Positions 24,061 to 36,079 of a stretch of 64,000 nucleotides of DNA are shown here, one piece after another. Each line of letters begins with the position of its first letter. Positions within the stretch are counted from its first letter, which is position 1. This DNA comes from Taxillus chinensis (taxonomy: Eukaryota; Streptophyta; Magnoliopsida; Santalales; Loranthaceae), in assembly GCA_023512835.1 (NCBI GenBank), contig CM042086.1, forward strand, positions 20,095,029 through 20,159,028, given 5' to 3'. The notes under the pieces are model-generated. The model made no database searches, was not told the origin of the DNA, and worked only from the letters and a program-made list of their open reading frames with translations. The position numbers and the translations under genes were made by a program.

Positions 24061-24573
24061 ACTTTTTTATGACGGCTTAAACTTGATTAATTAAAACATA
24101 TAACAGAGTAAAAGACAAAAAACAATTATATTTTGGACCGACATATATCAATAAAAAATTATTTTAAAAAACAAAAGCAGACTGTTAAACCTCGGACAAG
24201 ACCGCGTAGGAGAGGAGCAACACTTGAGATCCCCTCTCATATTTCAAAAAAAAACATATTCCTTCGCTTTTTAAATTTAAATTTTACTTTATCTTTTCCT
24301 AATCTAGATGCACGATAAGGCTTTGTCCTACCTCATTCGCTCTCTTTCTATCTCTCTAATCTTACTAATATGATAATTGCTAACAGGTTGCTAATAGACT
24401 TTTTCTTAATTAAAACATATAGTAGAATAAAGTAAAAATAATAAATATTTTTAACGCACAATATCTAAGAAATTATTTTAAAAAAACAAAAGGACTTTAC
24501 TTAGTACCAGGTGGATATTAACTGCGTAATAGGTACAAGTAAAGCCTCGTCGGCTGCTGCACCCAAATATTAT
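24061..24573. other. Sequence private to the second duplicated unit
   Basis: AT-rich, with a short GGACAAGACCGCG...GCAACACTTGAGATCCCCTC motif (about 24194-24237) that also occurs at 24911-24953 and 14488-14528. No gene is recognised. Confidence 0.45.
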
Positions 24574-27500
24574 TATAAACCAACGATCGCGTTTGCTCTT
24601 TCTCGGTGTGGGATTATATACGCACCATCGTGAGCCCCTCCGCCCCGGTGTCCACCTTCCAAGGCCAAGATCCAGACCGCAGTCGACGTTGCCGCAAATT
24701 CGAGGAGAACCGCAGCGTCGTCTCCGAACTCCACCGCTTCATCGACGAAGCCTGCCAGGCCTCCAATTCATCTCCACCATGATCGTCCAGGCCACGCTCA
24801 AATCTCGAGGCACCCACGGTACACACACACACACACTCTCTCTCTCTCTCTCTCATTCCTCCCAGACTGTTAATCTGTTAATTTTTGTTTTTGGGTTCAG
24901 AAATAAAGCCCGGACAAGACCGCGCAGGAGCGACACTTGAGATCCCCTCCAAGGAAATTCTCAGAATAACTACCAAGCATTTAGAGGTTTAAAGGTGCTC
25001 GGTTTTCCTCTTATCCTTATGTTTCACCAACCAATTCTGTTCATGCTTGATTTTGTTGTTTCTTCCACAAGTTTGTCCTGCTGCCAATGATATTCTTAGC
25101 TTTTTAGCTTGTTTTTCAGACCATGTGTACAAATGATGTATATGTTGCTGTATCAGCCTCCTATTTGTAATGCTGGCTTCTAAACAATTGTTAATTTGAC
25201 TGCTTTAATCACTGATGCGTGTGGCATTGTCTGAAATTATTTGAGCACTAACATTGATTAGTAGTTCAGGATTAGCATTAGAAAATGAATGAAAAGTGAG
25301 TGTTGTCCCATATAATCAGAGAGATGTTCAAGGGAGCTCCTATTTTCCTTTATAAATACATGTTTACAACATTAAAATTGTTTGGGGAAGTTTATTATTA
25401 TCAATTTTGAACTGTTTGCTTTATAATCGTGTTTTTGTTTATTAAGAAACATCCAAACATCCTCTGGTAATGGAAGCCGTTCTGCTTCAGTAATTTGCTA
25501 ATGAAGCTTGACAAGAAATATCAAAGAAAAGAATTTCTTCTCTTGTTTTGCTTTATTCATGAATCACGTTTTTATAGATACGAGTCCTAAAATAGGAAGA
25601 ATATATGACAGGCCTAAAGAGGAATACATATATTGTAATTAATAAACTTAACCAAATAATCATAAAAGAATCAAAATAAATCCCAAATATTATGGGCGTA
25701 GAATCCCATAACATTAGCCGCATAATGTTAATATCCCCCCTCAAGACGGAGCATGAAGATCACGAATGCCCGACTTGGAGAAGAAACTCAAATGGCGAGC
25801 GACCCAAGGCCTTGGTAAAAAGATCAGCAAGTTGCAGTAGTAGGAGTATACGAAGGAGAAATTATGCCAGCTTTGACGATCACGAACAAGATGACAATCA
25901 GCCTCAATATGCTTTGTACGCTCATGAAAGACTGGATTGCGGGCAATATGGAGGGCGGATTGACTGTCACAATGTAAGGACATCTGCGGGCATGAGGAAC
26001 ACCCAAATCACCAAGTAATTGTTTGAGCCATTTTAACTCACAAGTGGTTGCGGCCATAGAACGATATTCGGCTTGGCGGACGAACGAGACACGTGGGCGC
26101 TTCTTAGTTTTCCAAGAGATAGGGGAATGGCCAAGCAACACCAACCAACCGGTCAAAGAACGACGTGTGAGGGGCAGCCACCCAATCCGAATCACACCAC
26201 GCATCCAAACGCAGGGGACCAGAGACCGGAGAAGAATCCCGACCCGGATTCTTTTTCAAGTACCGAACAACACGTAAGGCCCGCCAATGATCAACACAAG
26301 GATTGTGCATAAATTGGGCGAGAATATGAACGAATAAGAGAGATCAAGGCCGAGTCACGGACAAATAAATCAAACGCCCGATAAGACGACGATAGAGTCC
26401 GGATCGGCAAGAGGTGGAAACCGAGCTAATGCCAGGCGGTGGTGTTGTTCCATAGGAAAGTCACCGGTTTTGCACCCAATAAGCCTGCTTAAGAATAATA
26501 TCCAAGGTGTATTTCCGTTGGCAAAGAAAGATCCCCTCAAGGCTCCGGGCCACCTCAAGACCCAAAAAATATTTCAAAGTGCCCAAATCCTTCATATGAA
26601 AGCAACGACCCAAGTAAGCTTTAAAGAGTGTCAATGCGGGGATATTATTGCCAGAATGATTAAATCATCGACATAGACCAGACATGAAGATGGAGTGTAC
26701 CCGGCGCAATGTAAAAAGAGAGTAGTGAATAGGATTGAACGAACCCATATTGTGTCAAGGCCGTGGAGAGTTTAGCAAACCAACAACGGGGGGCTTGTTT
26801 GAGCCCATATAAAGACTTCTTCAAGCGACAAACTAAAGTGGGGTCGCATTTGTAAAGCCTGGTGGCCTTTTCATATAAACCTCCTATCCAAGTCACCGTG
26901 AAGGAAGGCGTTGTGGACGTTCATTTGATGGACGACCCATTTGTTAATAGTCGCTACACCAAGAAGGTGCGAACCGTGACCATTTTGGCCACCGGGGCAA
27001 ATGTCTCATCATAGTCGATGCCCTCTTTCGATGATGACCAAAAACAACAAGCGCGCTTTCGGGCGTTCAATGCCGCCGTCCGAATGATATTTTATTTTGT
27101 ACACCCATTTGCTCCCAAGAGCTGTCTTTCCAGAGGGCAATTTTTCCATGACCCAGGTCCCATTCTCTTCAAGAGCTTGTATCTCGGTGGCCATGGGCAT
27201 TCGCCAACCAAGGATCTCGGATGGCTTCCTGGTAATTTCTAGGTTCGTTGCCTATGGTAAGCCGCCGCAAGAAAAGCTTGATGGCAGTAGTAAACCGAGC
27301 ATAAGAAACAAAGTGTGTAAGAGGGTAAGGAGTACCTGAGGCATGTTGATGGGCAATGAACTCGCCGAGGACTTTACTTTGCGAATTGTATGTGTGATAT
27401 AATCCTTATACCGAGTCGATGGTATTTTATGGCGCATCCCCCTGCCCATTTCGGGCGCCATAACATCATCACCGACTATAGAACGGTTGGTTCGGGCTCT

Positions 27501-30500
27501 ACGAACGCGTGGGGGCAACCACGGCCGGTCCATGGTCCGGTGTGGTCGCACCAATCGGACCATCGACACCGCAAGATCGACCCCGTCAACACCAGCGTCA
27601 AGAAGCGGGGAAGGCCGATCCGTAAGTGATGGCCGATCGGTGGGTGAGGACCGAGCCGTGGGAGAGGCCCGATTTGTGGGTGAGGCTAGCGAGGGACCCC
27701 GTGGTCGGGAGAGGCATTAGAAAATTCTAAAGGTATATCATCATCGGGAGGAACAATATCTGGAGGAGCATGATTGCGCAGGAGAAGAAGATCTTTGTCG
27801 GACGGCAAAGGAAAACTCCTCTTCATAGAATTTCACATCACAGAGACGAAGTAGACATGGGATTCCAAATCATACAATTTCCACCCCTTTTTGCCGTAAG
27901 GATAACCCACAAAAATGCACTTACATCGCGACTAGCAAACTTGTCACCGTCACGCCGTTGATGATGAGCATAACAGAGGCACCCAAATACTTTCATGTTT
28001 TCATATTTGGGAAGGTGACCAAATAACTTTTCATACGGCGTCATATGATGAAGCAAACCAGGATGGCGTGCGATTAATCAAGTAACATGCCGCTAAAACA
28101 CATTCTCCCCGTAACGCATAGGCAAATGACCTTGGAAGCGTAGTGCACGAGCAACATTCATAATATGTTGATGTTTTCGCTCAACTCTCCCATTTTGTTG
28201 GGGAGTCCCAACACATGCGGCCTCAAAGACAATCCCATGCCGGAAAAAATACTCATGAAGGCAATAAAATTTGTACCATTGTCACGCGAACTCGCTTTAT
28301 TTTCTTATCGAATTGACGATCAACCAACGCAACAAAATTCAAAAATAGAGGCTTTATTTCGGTTTTACTACAAAGTAAATAAACCCAAACAAGACGGAAT
28401 AATCATCAACAATGGTAAGGTAATAAGTTGCCCCACACGAGGAAGGGATTCGATAAGGGCCCCATAAGTCACGGTGCACTAATTCAAAGAGACCGCTAGC
28501 ATTATTTTCACTCAAAGAAAAATGATCCCTACGCGCTTAGCACGAGGACAAACATCACATGCGCGTATAGGCCGATTGCGAGGAACGACTCACATGGGGA
28601 GAACTCAATACTTTCTCGGAGGGATGACCCATACGTTTGTGCCACAAATCTATTAAAGAGTCACCAACTACCGCCAGGACACGCATTTTAGGAATGCCTC
28701 GGAAAAAGTAAAGTCCATCGGTTCGTTCACCCGCTCCAATCAACGTCCTCGTCTTCCGGTCCTGGATTACACACAATGTTTTATTAGCTTGAACAATACA
28801 ATTAGAATCATCGATCAATTGTGTTACCGAAATCAAGTTGCATTTTAAGCGAGGGACAAAAAGAACATTGTCAAGTTGCAAACCACCATCCAAAATTACA
28901 CTTCCTTCTTGGGTCGCCACCGCATCTTTCCAATCGGGTAATTCCACCGAAACATTGGGAATTTGTTTCACATTAATCGGACAATGGATATTCCCTTGTC
29001 ACATGATTGGTGGCTCCGGTGATCGATAATCCAAGCATCATATGCTTACCGTGTAGACGATCCTTAGTGTTGGAGACGTTTAATGCATCAAGAAGTTGCA
29101 CGCCTCCGGGCCGGTGTAATCCTGCTATGCCCGTCGCCTCATTTACAGCGCCGGTGGTTGGAGCGTCTGCGTTGGCGCCAGGTCCGCCGAGATCGGTTAT
29201 TGTCTTGTGCGCACGTACGGGACAGTGGAACCACCTTCCGCGCCCACCAAAGCGCCCGCCGCCTCCTTTAGATGTTGATGATCCACCGCGAGCGTACCAC
29301 GGCCACCTCGGGGACGGTCTCCCACCACTCAGGAAACCCATGAAGTTGAAAAAGTGGTCTCGTCATGCCCTTTTCTGTTGCAATAATTGCAAAATTTGTC
29401 GAGTGATCCACAAATTTGGACTTACCACGTCTTCGAGGTGACCCGAAAAGCCATGAGATTGTCACGATTTCCACAGTGGCCCGTCCTCGTTGCAAGGTCT
29501 CATCTTGGATCGACGTTGATATGCTTGTTCAATAGTGGGTAAGGGATCTTGTGAGAGCAAATGTGATGCAGTGATGCAAAAGCCCCATCAAGACCGATGA
29601 GGAAATGATGCAAGTAATCTTCATCACGAAGGTCATTCACTTGTTTATTAACATTGCATGTACAACCGACAAGTGCAAGATGGTGTTTTGACGTAAGTAA
29701 CAAGTTCATCCCAAATACGTGAGAGACGACCAAAATAAATCGCCACCTCTTCATCCTTGGCTTGCTTGCATTCACCGAGAGATGCCTTCAATTGGCATAT
29801 GCGAGTCCCGTTCACAACGCAAAAACGCCGTCGAAGATGCCCCATAGGGTCCGCGCATCATCGTAATAAGAGAGAGTGGAACGAGAGAGGGCTCGATAGT
29901 GTTGAGTACCAGGCTATGAGCATTGAATGGATTGTGGTCCAGCCCCAATTGCTCGGGTGTCGTAGGTTTTGGAATTGTTCCTTCCACAAAACCGTATTTT
30001 CGTTTTGCTTGTAACGAGGTTCAATACTGCGCCCATTCATCATAGTTTGGCCCACCAATTGAATTGGCGTAATGACGTTGCGGGATTATCATTTGAGCCA
30101 AGATAATAGGTCATATTGACCTTCTTCCCCTCATCTCCGCCCGCCACCCTCCGGGATGGAGAGAAATTACTAAGGCTCGATACCATGATAAGAAATATCA
30201 AAGAAAAGAATTTCTTCTCTTGTTTTGCTTTATTCATGAATCACGTTTTTATAGATACGAGTCCTAAAATAGGAAGAATATATGACGGCCTAAAGAGAAT
30301 ACATATATTGTAATCAATAAACTTAACCAAATAATCATAAAAGAATCAAAATAAATCCCAAATATTATGGGCGTAGAATCCCATAACATTAGCCGCATAA
30401 TGTTAATAAAGCTCCTTGGCACTATTTGATAGAATTCCATTGATCCCAAAAAATTCAAATTCGCAAAAAGTTCCTTGCCATCTTTTGGAAAAAGCAGCAG

Positions 30501-30846
30501 TGGTTTTCACAGTTTTGAAATCAGATGAAAAAACTACGGGAGCACAGTTGAAAACCACCATCAGCTGGGTATTCTTTTTTTTTTTTAACATTTAATTAAA
30601 ATACATTTCTCTTCATTTTTGCATTTTTGGTGGGCGTCCGAGTTTAGAATGAGAAGTGCTTCTCTATTTTTTATTTTTTATTTTCCTGCTGATTCACCCC
30701 CATTGGTGACTTATTATGCTACAATTTTTGTATTTTTTTTTCTAATTTGGGTTTTCTATTTCAAAAACCACAAGAACATGTTGCCGATGCAAAAGCTCTA
30801 TTGAACATCACAAACACCTTGGTGTCGTCATCTGTAATATGTTTTA
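24574..30846 (+). pseudogene. NSE4-like pseudogene fragment, copy 2, split by a copia element
   Basis: 24574-25508 parallels 14111-15055, including the GC-rich KFEENRSVVSELHRFIDEA segment. Sequence resumes after the copia insertion at 30409 with GCTCCTTGGCACTATTTGATAG, exactly as in copy 1. Near 30765-30840 it reads FQKPQEHVADAKALLNITN and TLVSS, matching the NSE4 core (QKPREQVADAEALLDITNTLVTS). It lacks the downstream WKDIG part that copy 1 keeps. Not functional. Confidence 0.65.
25509..30408 (-). mobile_element. Full-length Ty1/copia retrotransposon with LTRs and 5 bp target duplication
   Basis: LTRs of 225 and 223 bp (25509-25733, 30186-30408) differ by about two substitutions and two 1 bp indels, so insertion is recent. 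AAGCT flanks both sides (25504-25508, 30409-30413). On the minus strand the 5' LTR is followed by TGGTATCGAGC, close to the initiator-Met primer site. A polypurine tract CTTGAGGGGGGA lies next to the 3' LTR. Domains in copia order are gag (about 30130-29500), GAG-pre-integrase with LIDLWHKRMGHPSEKVL (28971-28555), integrase (about 28550-27840), RT with ALEENGTWVMEKLPSGK, GSKWVYKIK and [13 protein letters not shown] (27200-26660), and RNase H with [27 protein letters not shown] and [12 protein letters not shown] (26310-25741). The reading frame is broken many times, so this copy cannot make a polyprotein. LTRs begin TATTAACA rather than TG. Confidence 0.93.
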
Positions 30847-31399
30847 GGGTAAAGCATGAAGGACTGAAATGTGAAATGACTACCTAAGAACCCCAACATA
30901 GTCTAACTAGGCAATGTTTTTGTTGTGAGAGCCCGACTACCTTAGGAATCCAAGTCAAGGGTAAGTGTGATGCTAACTTTAAGCTAAACAACTGTTAAAC
31001 TTAAAGAGTCATCGATCTCTCAAACTAGGGTGTACACACTACTTGGAGAATCAAAGAGAATAGTCAATATATTAGCGTTTAGATTTTAATCATGATAGTA
31101 TAACATAATCCTTATAAGTAATATTAAATCAAAAAAATCATCAAATAGGTCAAATTTTTATAATTCAGATACAATCTAGTACAATACCTTTCAGCAATAG
31201 CTCTAATTCATTATAATAAGCTAGGTTAGCCAATAATGAGAATGGATCATGCTTATCATATTTATATATGTTGAATTAGAAGTAATTATAAATATTTCTG
31301 AGAGCACTATGACCCACATAATAGTGTTCTAAACGTTAAATCTAATTTAATTATAGTTAAAACGTTCATATTGATGATTATGATACTATCATATATTTT
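30847..31399. other. AT-rich junction between duplicated units
   Basis: No counterpart seen in the first unit and no gene recognised. Confidence 0.35.
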
Positions 31400-31853
31400 C
31401 AGCATGCCAAGACAACAAAAAACATGAGGGATCATGAAGGGAGTTATGGCACTAGCTTCCCAGAAAGTCGAGGAGTTCACCAAGGAAGGCATCTCTAACT
31501 GGAAGCATGATGGCTGGCAACAAAACGAGAGTAGGAGAAATGGTCACTATCAGGAATTTGGGAAAGAGACCAAAGGATGGAACTCAACTTCTGGGGGAGG
31601 GCAGCCCTCTCAAAGTGGACTTTTCAATTCGTCGGGCAGACATGGGATGATTTGGATCACAAAAATACAAGAAAAGAGGACTCCTCCAAGGGAATGGGCT
31701 CCCGTAATGGGAACGGCGGCTGAGCAGGCTAGGACGATGCCAAGGATGATGGCTTTGATGATTTCCACAGTAATAGATCTGGTAAGCACGCTGCCTCTGC
31801 TGGTCCTAATGGGAGTCAGAATCTTCATGGACAGGTGGTGGCTTTTTCTAACG
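31400..31853 (+). pseudogene. Pseudogene copy of the last ARF-GAP exon
   Basis: Parallels 12748-13212 closely, with [29 protein letters not shown] and GGGQPSQSG legible. It lacks ACAGAAATTGG-like bases near its start. It has a 1 bp deletion in the TCGTCGGGGCAG segment and another in GGGAAGTCAG. Two Trp codons have become stops: GGCTGGGCAGG is now GGCTGAGCAGG, and GGCTGGGAC is now GGCTAGGAC. The exons encoding the zinc finger are absent. Confidence 0.92.
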
Positions 31854-32446
31854 TTAGCATTATTAAATTTTGCTATAAAAAAAAGATTCCCGAGGTCTGT
31901 AACCTGTTGGGATATAAATTGTTGTTTGATAGTAATTTATATATGCGCAACATGTAACCGTGCGGCCTAATTGTCCAATAAGGGGATAGACATAATAGAC
32001 TTGTTTGTGTGAGGTTGGGAACCATTATTTTATGGTTTACAATTTTAAAATGCTCAAAACCTTTTTTGCCTGATGTTTTTGTTCAATAATTATTCCATTA
32101 TTAATTCTTGTTCAATGATTGTTCAGTGATGATACCTTAGGCTAATAGTACAATTATAAAATGCTCTTTTTATTATTTTTAATTATTCCATGTTCAAAAC
32201 GTTTGCTAATGCTCAAAAGTCAAAACCATTATTTATTATTTACTTCTTGTTTATTTACCCGTGGATGTTTCATTCCTACTCCTTGATTTAGAGGTAAAAT
32301 AATGTAAAGTGCGTAAAATGATAATGCTTTGATGGACATGACTAATTTTCACCTATTTTATTTCTACCCATATTCCATCTTTAGCCAAGCACAGCCTAAA
32401 AGAAAACCCAATCAGTGTGTAGTTTTATATGTTGATATTAAGGCTT
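31854..32446. repeat. Third copy of the ARF-GAP 3' flank
   Basis: Follows the pseudo-exon in the same order as in the functional locus, up to TATGTTGATATTAAGGCTTT. An extra stretch of about 60 bp (about 32340-32398) is present only here. Confidence 0.8.
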
Positions 32447-33919
32447 TATCCATCGATCACCACGAATCAAATGCTTCGAGCGACGTGAAAAACATTCACC
32501 GCAAACGAATTTATGTTGAAATAGTTAATAGGAGTCCATCGAACCAAAAACAATGAATTAAATTAAATTAAGGTAAACTCTTACTTAATTTACTGTTTCT
32601 AAAAACAATATATATAATCAGGTATCAAATGACTTCATAACTTCGGAATCAGAAGAAAGTGACTTCAATTTGGGAAGTCATTTTTCACTCCTTATACTAG
32701 CTATGTTATCTCATTTCTTTTCCTTCCCTTACGTCTCTAAAAGATCTCTCCCCCAGTCTCTCATCAACTTCCTCTAACGAGACCATAGCTATCATATACG
32801 GCCAACACGATCCTATAGCCCTCGACAACGTCTCCCTCACCCAGAACATCACATCATCACGAAGCGAAGAGACATCCTTGGCAAACAATATCTAAACACG
32901 CATTGTTCTACAATTTTGATTTGGATTTTAAATCACTACCTCTTGTTGAGAGATCCCTTTAATTGCCCTTCTAATTTATATCTCAGTTTTTTTATCTTTA
33001 TTGTTTGATTAATTGCATTTATTTGTTCACGGATAGTTATTGCTCTTGTGATAGCATGTAATCTTTGAGATATGATTTGATCACCATTTGGTAAAAAACC
33101 ATTTCTCTTTGAGTTTGGAAAATGATTTAGTAAAAAATACCCCAATGTGTTTGTGGTTTTATATTTATATGAATTTATTTTTATTGAATAACAGAAAATA
33201 TTCGGGGTAAATTTTGATAAAATCACCAACTAACAAAAAAAAAGACTTCCAAAATATAGATTTCCAAATTAAACTTACTTTTCATGAAATCAACAATCAG
33301 ACATATGAGAAGAGTAATGTGAATTTTTATTAGTTATAAATAATTTTAAATTTATTGAGTTCACTGCTTTTAAAAATAATTATATTTTCAGAAATAATAT
33401 TTTCTTATCAAACGCATCTAAAGTTACTTGCAATATTCTTATATTTATTATAAGGTTATGCTGTATGATAAAAAATTCGTGGTTATTATTCAATGGCCTC
33501 CTACAAACTCAACCTCCACACAAAATTTGAAGAAGAAAAAACATGATAATAATTCCAAACAACAATAAAATATAAAATATAACAGTAAAAATATAACAAT
33601 TAATAAATATTTACATAAAACATCTCAAGTAATCTTTTTAATGTTTGAACCCTCAATCATTGTTAGTTTCTTTACCACATCTCTTGGATCTACAAATTAT
33701 ATGTGCATTAAGCAAATTTCAAATAAGATAAACTTAAAAAAAAAAACCTAACCCATGGACTAACAAGTGAATCATGGGTCAAAGTTTATTTAAACTATAG
33801 CCCAAAGCATGTTTAGCTCCAAAGCCACTTACCGACTGAACTAGCCTATTTGTGGGCAGGCTTACTTAGCTCACGAGCCATTGACTTGTTTAATAACTTA
33901 TCCATGTTTCAAATATTAC
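32447..33919. other. Intergenic DNA without recognised gene
   Basis: AT-rich apart from a mixed-composition patch at about 32700-32900 that is open on both strands but matches no family I know. Confidence 0.4.
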
Positions 33920-33922
33920 TAA

Positions 33923-34200
33923 GAGCACTCACAGTAGAATAATTAAATATTTCAATAAATTTGTCTACATTGAATAATATTAACCTCAAATTTGACTTGA
34001 AATATGTGTATTGACTAAAAATTTTATTAAATATCAAACTTCTAAACACCAGCTAGCTAAATTTAGTTAGCCAGTGCCTCGAAATTTGATATTTAATAAT
34101 TTTTTTAGTTAATACACATATCGCGAGTTAAATTTGTAATTAATATTATTTCATATAGGCAAATTTATTGAAATATTTAATAATTTCACTATGAATGCTC
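33923..34200. mobile_element. Near-palindromic 278 bp MITE (Tourist/Harbinger-like)
   Basis: TAA flanks on both sides (33920-33922 and 34201-34203). The left half, GAGCACTCACAGTAGAATAA onward, pairs along almost its full length with the right half ending TTATTTCACTATGAATGCTC-type sequence, leaving a short AGCTAGCTAAATTTAGTTAGC centre. It is a foldback MITE. Confidence 0.85.
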
Positions 34201-34203
34201 TAA

Positions 34204-36041
34204 GAGCATCTAATGGGCAGGCTAGACTCATTCAACACATGCCCGAGCCTAAAATTGCCTTATGTGTCTAAGCTCGTTTTTAAACATGCGAATATTATTA
34301 GGTTTAATTTTTAAATAGGCTAATGTTATTAGGTCTAGTTTTGACCTATGCTCGAGCCTAAATTAACTTGTTTATTTTTTTAATTCAATTTTCTCATTTC
34401 TCTTGAATTTTTTTCATTTTTGTTTTCTATGAGTCAAATATGACCTTCACACAATTATATATGAATGTGATCAATCTTATAAACTATGAGATTATGACAT
34501 TATATAAAATTTTAATAAAAAAAATCAATAAATATAAATAAATAAATAAAACTTAACCTACTGGCCATCCCACTAGCCCACATGCACAAGCACAACTTGA
34601 TTAGGCTTACAAATTACACACCAAAAGCTATTTTGACTCATATATAAACGAATTAAATTTTACAAGCACATCTCATAAAAAAAACAGTCTAGCCTGCAGC
34701 TCAAAGACTCTAAGACCCTTACTACACACTTATAAGTCTTCAAGGAAAATGATTACACTTTCTCAATTGGGATATAACAACTAATGTAGTGTGTTGGTAA
34801 TGACACGAGAGAATAAAACTTTAGAGAGAGATTATTCTTAATCATGTTATCTCTAAAAACAAGGTAAGAGAATTATATGATTGCCTTGATTAATTACTCT
34901 AATGCAAAACCACATTCGGTCTTCCCAAAAACGTGCTTATGCGGTGGAAAGCCCAAGAACAAAACTAGCAATTGATAAATAACATGATATATATGACAAA
35001 TGTTTTATTATACATATATCATAAATGGTTCAAGATATATTTAAAGGTACTGTAAATTTGCTAATGCACGAGTCATAGTAGTTTAACTCGTAGAAAGTAG
35101 AGTATGATGCAGTTGAAGTTAGAATAGATAGACGGTTTGAAATCTGGCTGCAAAGTAGGGTGTAATATTTAAAAAAAAAGAAGAAGAAAATTTAATGCAC
35201 TGATTTGATAATATTTTATTTTGGATAAAATAAAGGATATTTTTCACACACAAAAAAAGACCCAATAAGGGGATAAGAGTCAGAGTTCAAAATTCAAAAC
35301 TTATGGAATGTCAAGGGAGACACCGAGTCCAAGACGGCGGGTCCAGGAGGGCGTTTGTTTGATCTGCCTATAATAATGCCAACGTTTTTTGCTATTTCCA
35401 TGGTCCCATGTTTTTGGTTTGCAATTTAGTTACAATTACAACTTTTCAACACAGATTCCGTAACTTTTTTTTTTCTTTCTTGAGACCTTTTTTTTGTTGG
35501 GTGCGGTGTGTTAATAAGTGACCAAATTGGCCAGATCATACCAACCATTTTTGCTCAGATTGCCTCCAAATTAAGAAATATTTACACCTATTTTTCGGAT
35601 TCTCTATCCGTTCTCTCTCTAATCTGATTCCGACCCCAATGGCGAAAGAGAGAATCGATGGGGACGAACAGATAGAGAAAAAAAGCCCAAAAGCACAATG
35701 AAAGAGGTGGTAATAAATAAATAATCATATCCTAGAATCGAGGAACACAGGTTCTAGGTTTCTCTGTCGTTTCCGGCCTTCAATTTGTGTTCCCCAACCC
35801 CCCACTTCCGGGCCGCATTTTCCCCAGAAAAATTCTAGTTTCCTTTTGGGTTCCTCGATTTTCCCGAGAAAATCCGTGCCCACCTTTGCCGGTTCTCGGT
35901 TCCTCGACTTTCTTGAAGGTGGAGTTTGGCTATCCTTAACGGATGCAGCGTTGAACGCCTAAAGTTTGTTGCTTTTAAGTTTTTTTTTCTTTTTCTTGAT
36001 TATATGCCTGTGGGTTTTGTTGGGTTTTTTTTTCTTTGTTT
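34204..36041. other. Spacer and upstream region of the myosin-binding gene
   Basis: AT-rich to about 35550, then more balanced CT-rich sequence (35590-35940) typical of a plant 5' leader. A run TTTTTTTTCTTTGTTTAG ending at 36042 resembles a 3' splice site, so a 5' UTR intron is likely, but its donor was not settled. Confidence 0.4.
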
Positions 36042-36061
36042 AGGGGTCCGAGAGGAGAGGG

Positions 36062-36079
36062 ATGGTTGATGGGAATTAA
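36062..36079 (+). promoter_or_regulatory. Short uORF overlapping the first in-frame ATG
   Basis: ATG at 36062 opens a 5-codon frame ending in TAA at 36079 and overlaps the ATG at 36069 in another frame. If transcribed, it would compete with the long start and favour re-initiation at the 36198 ATG. Inference only. Confidence 0.35.

Noticed and set aside
31434..31970. Apparent 178 aa ORF resembling the ARF-GAP C-terminus
   Set aside because: It is a frameshifted copy of the last ARF-GAP exon with stops in the original frame and no upstream exons, so a pseudogene and not a second gene.
36036..36068. Upstream extension of the myosin-binding reading frame
   Set aside because: The frame there starts at TTG and runs through a probable 3' splice site (TTTAG at 36042). 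There is no ATG.
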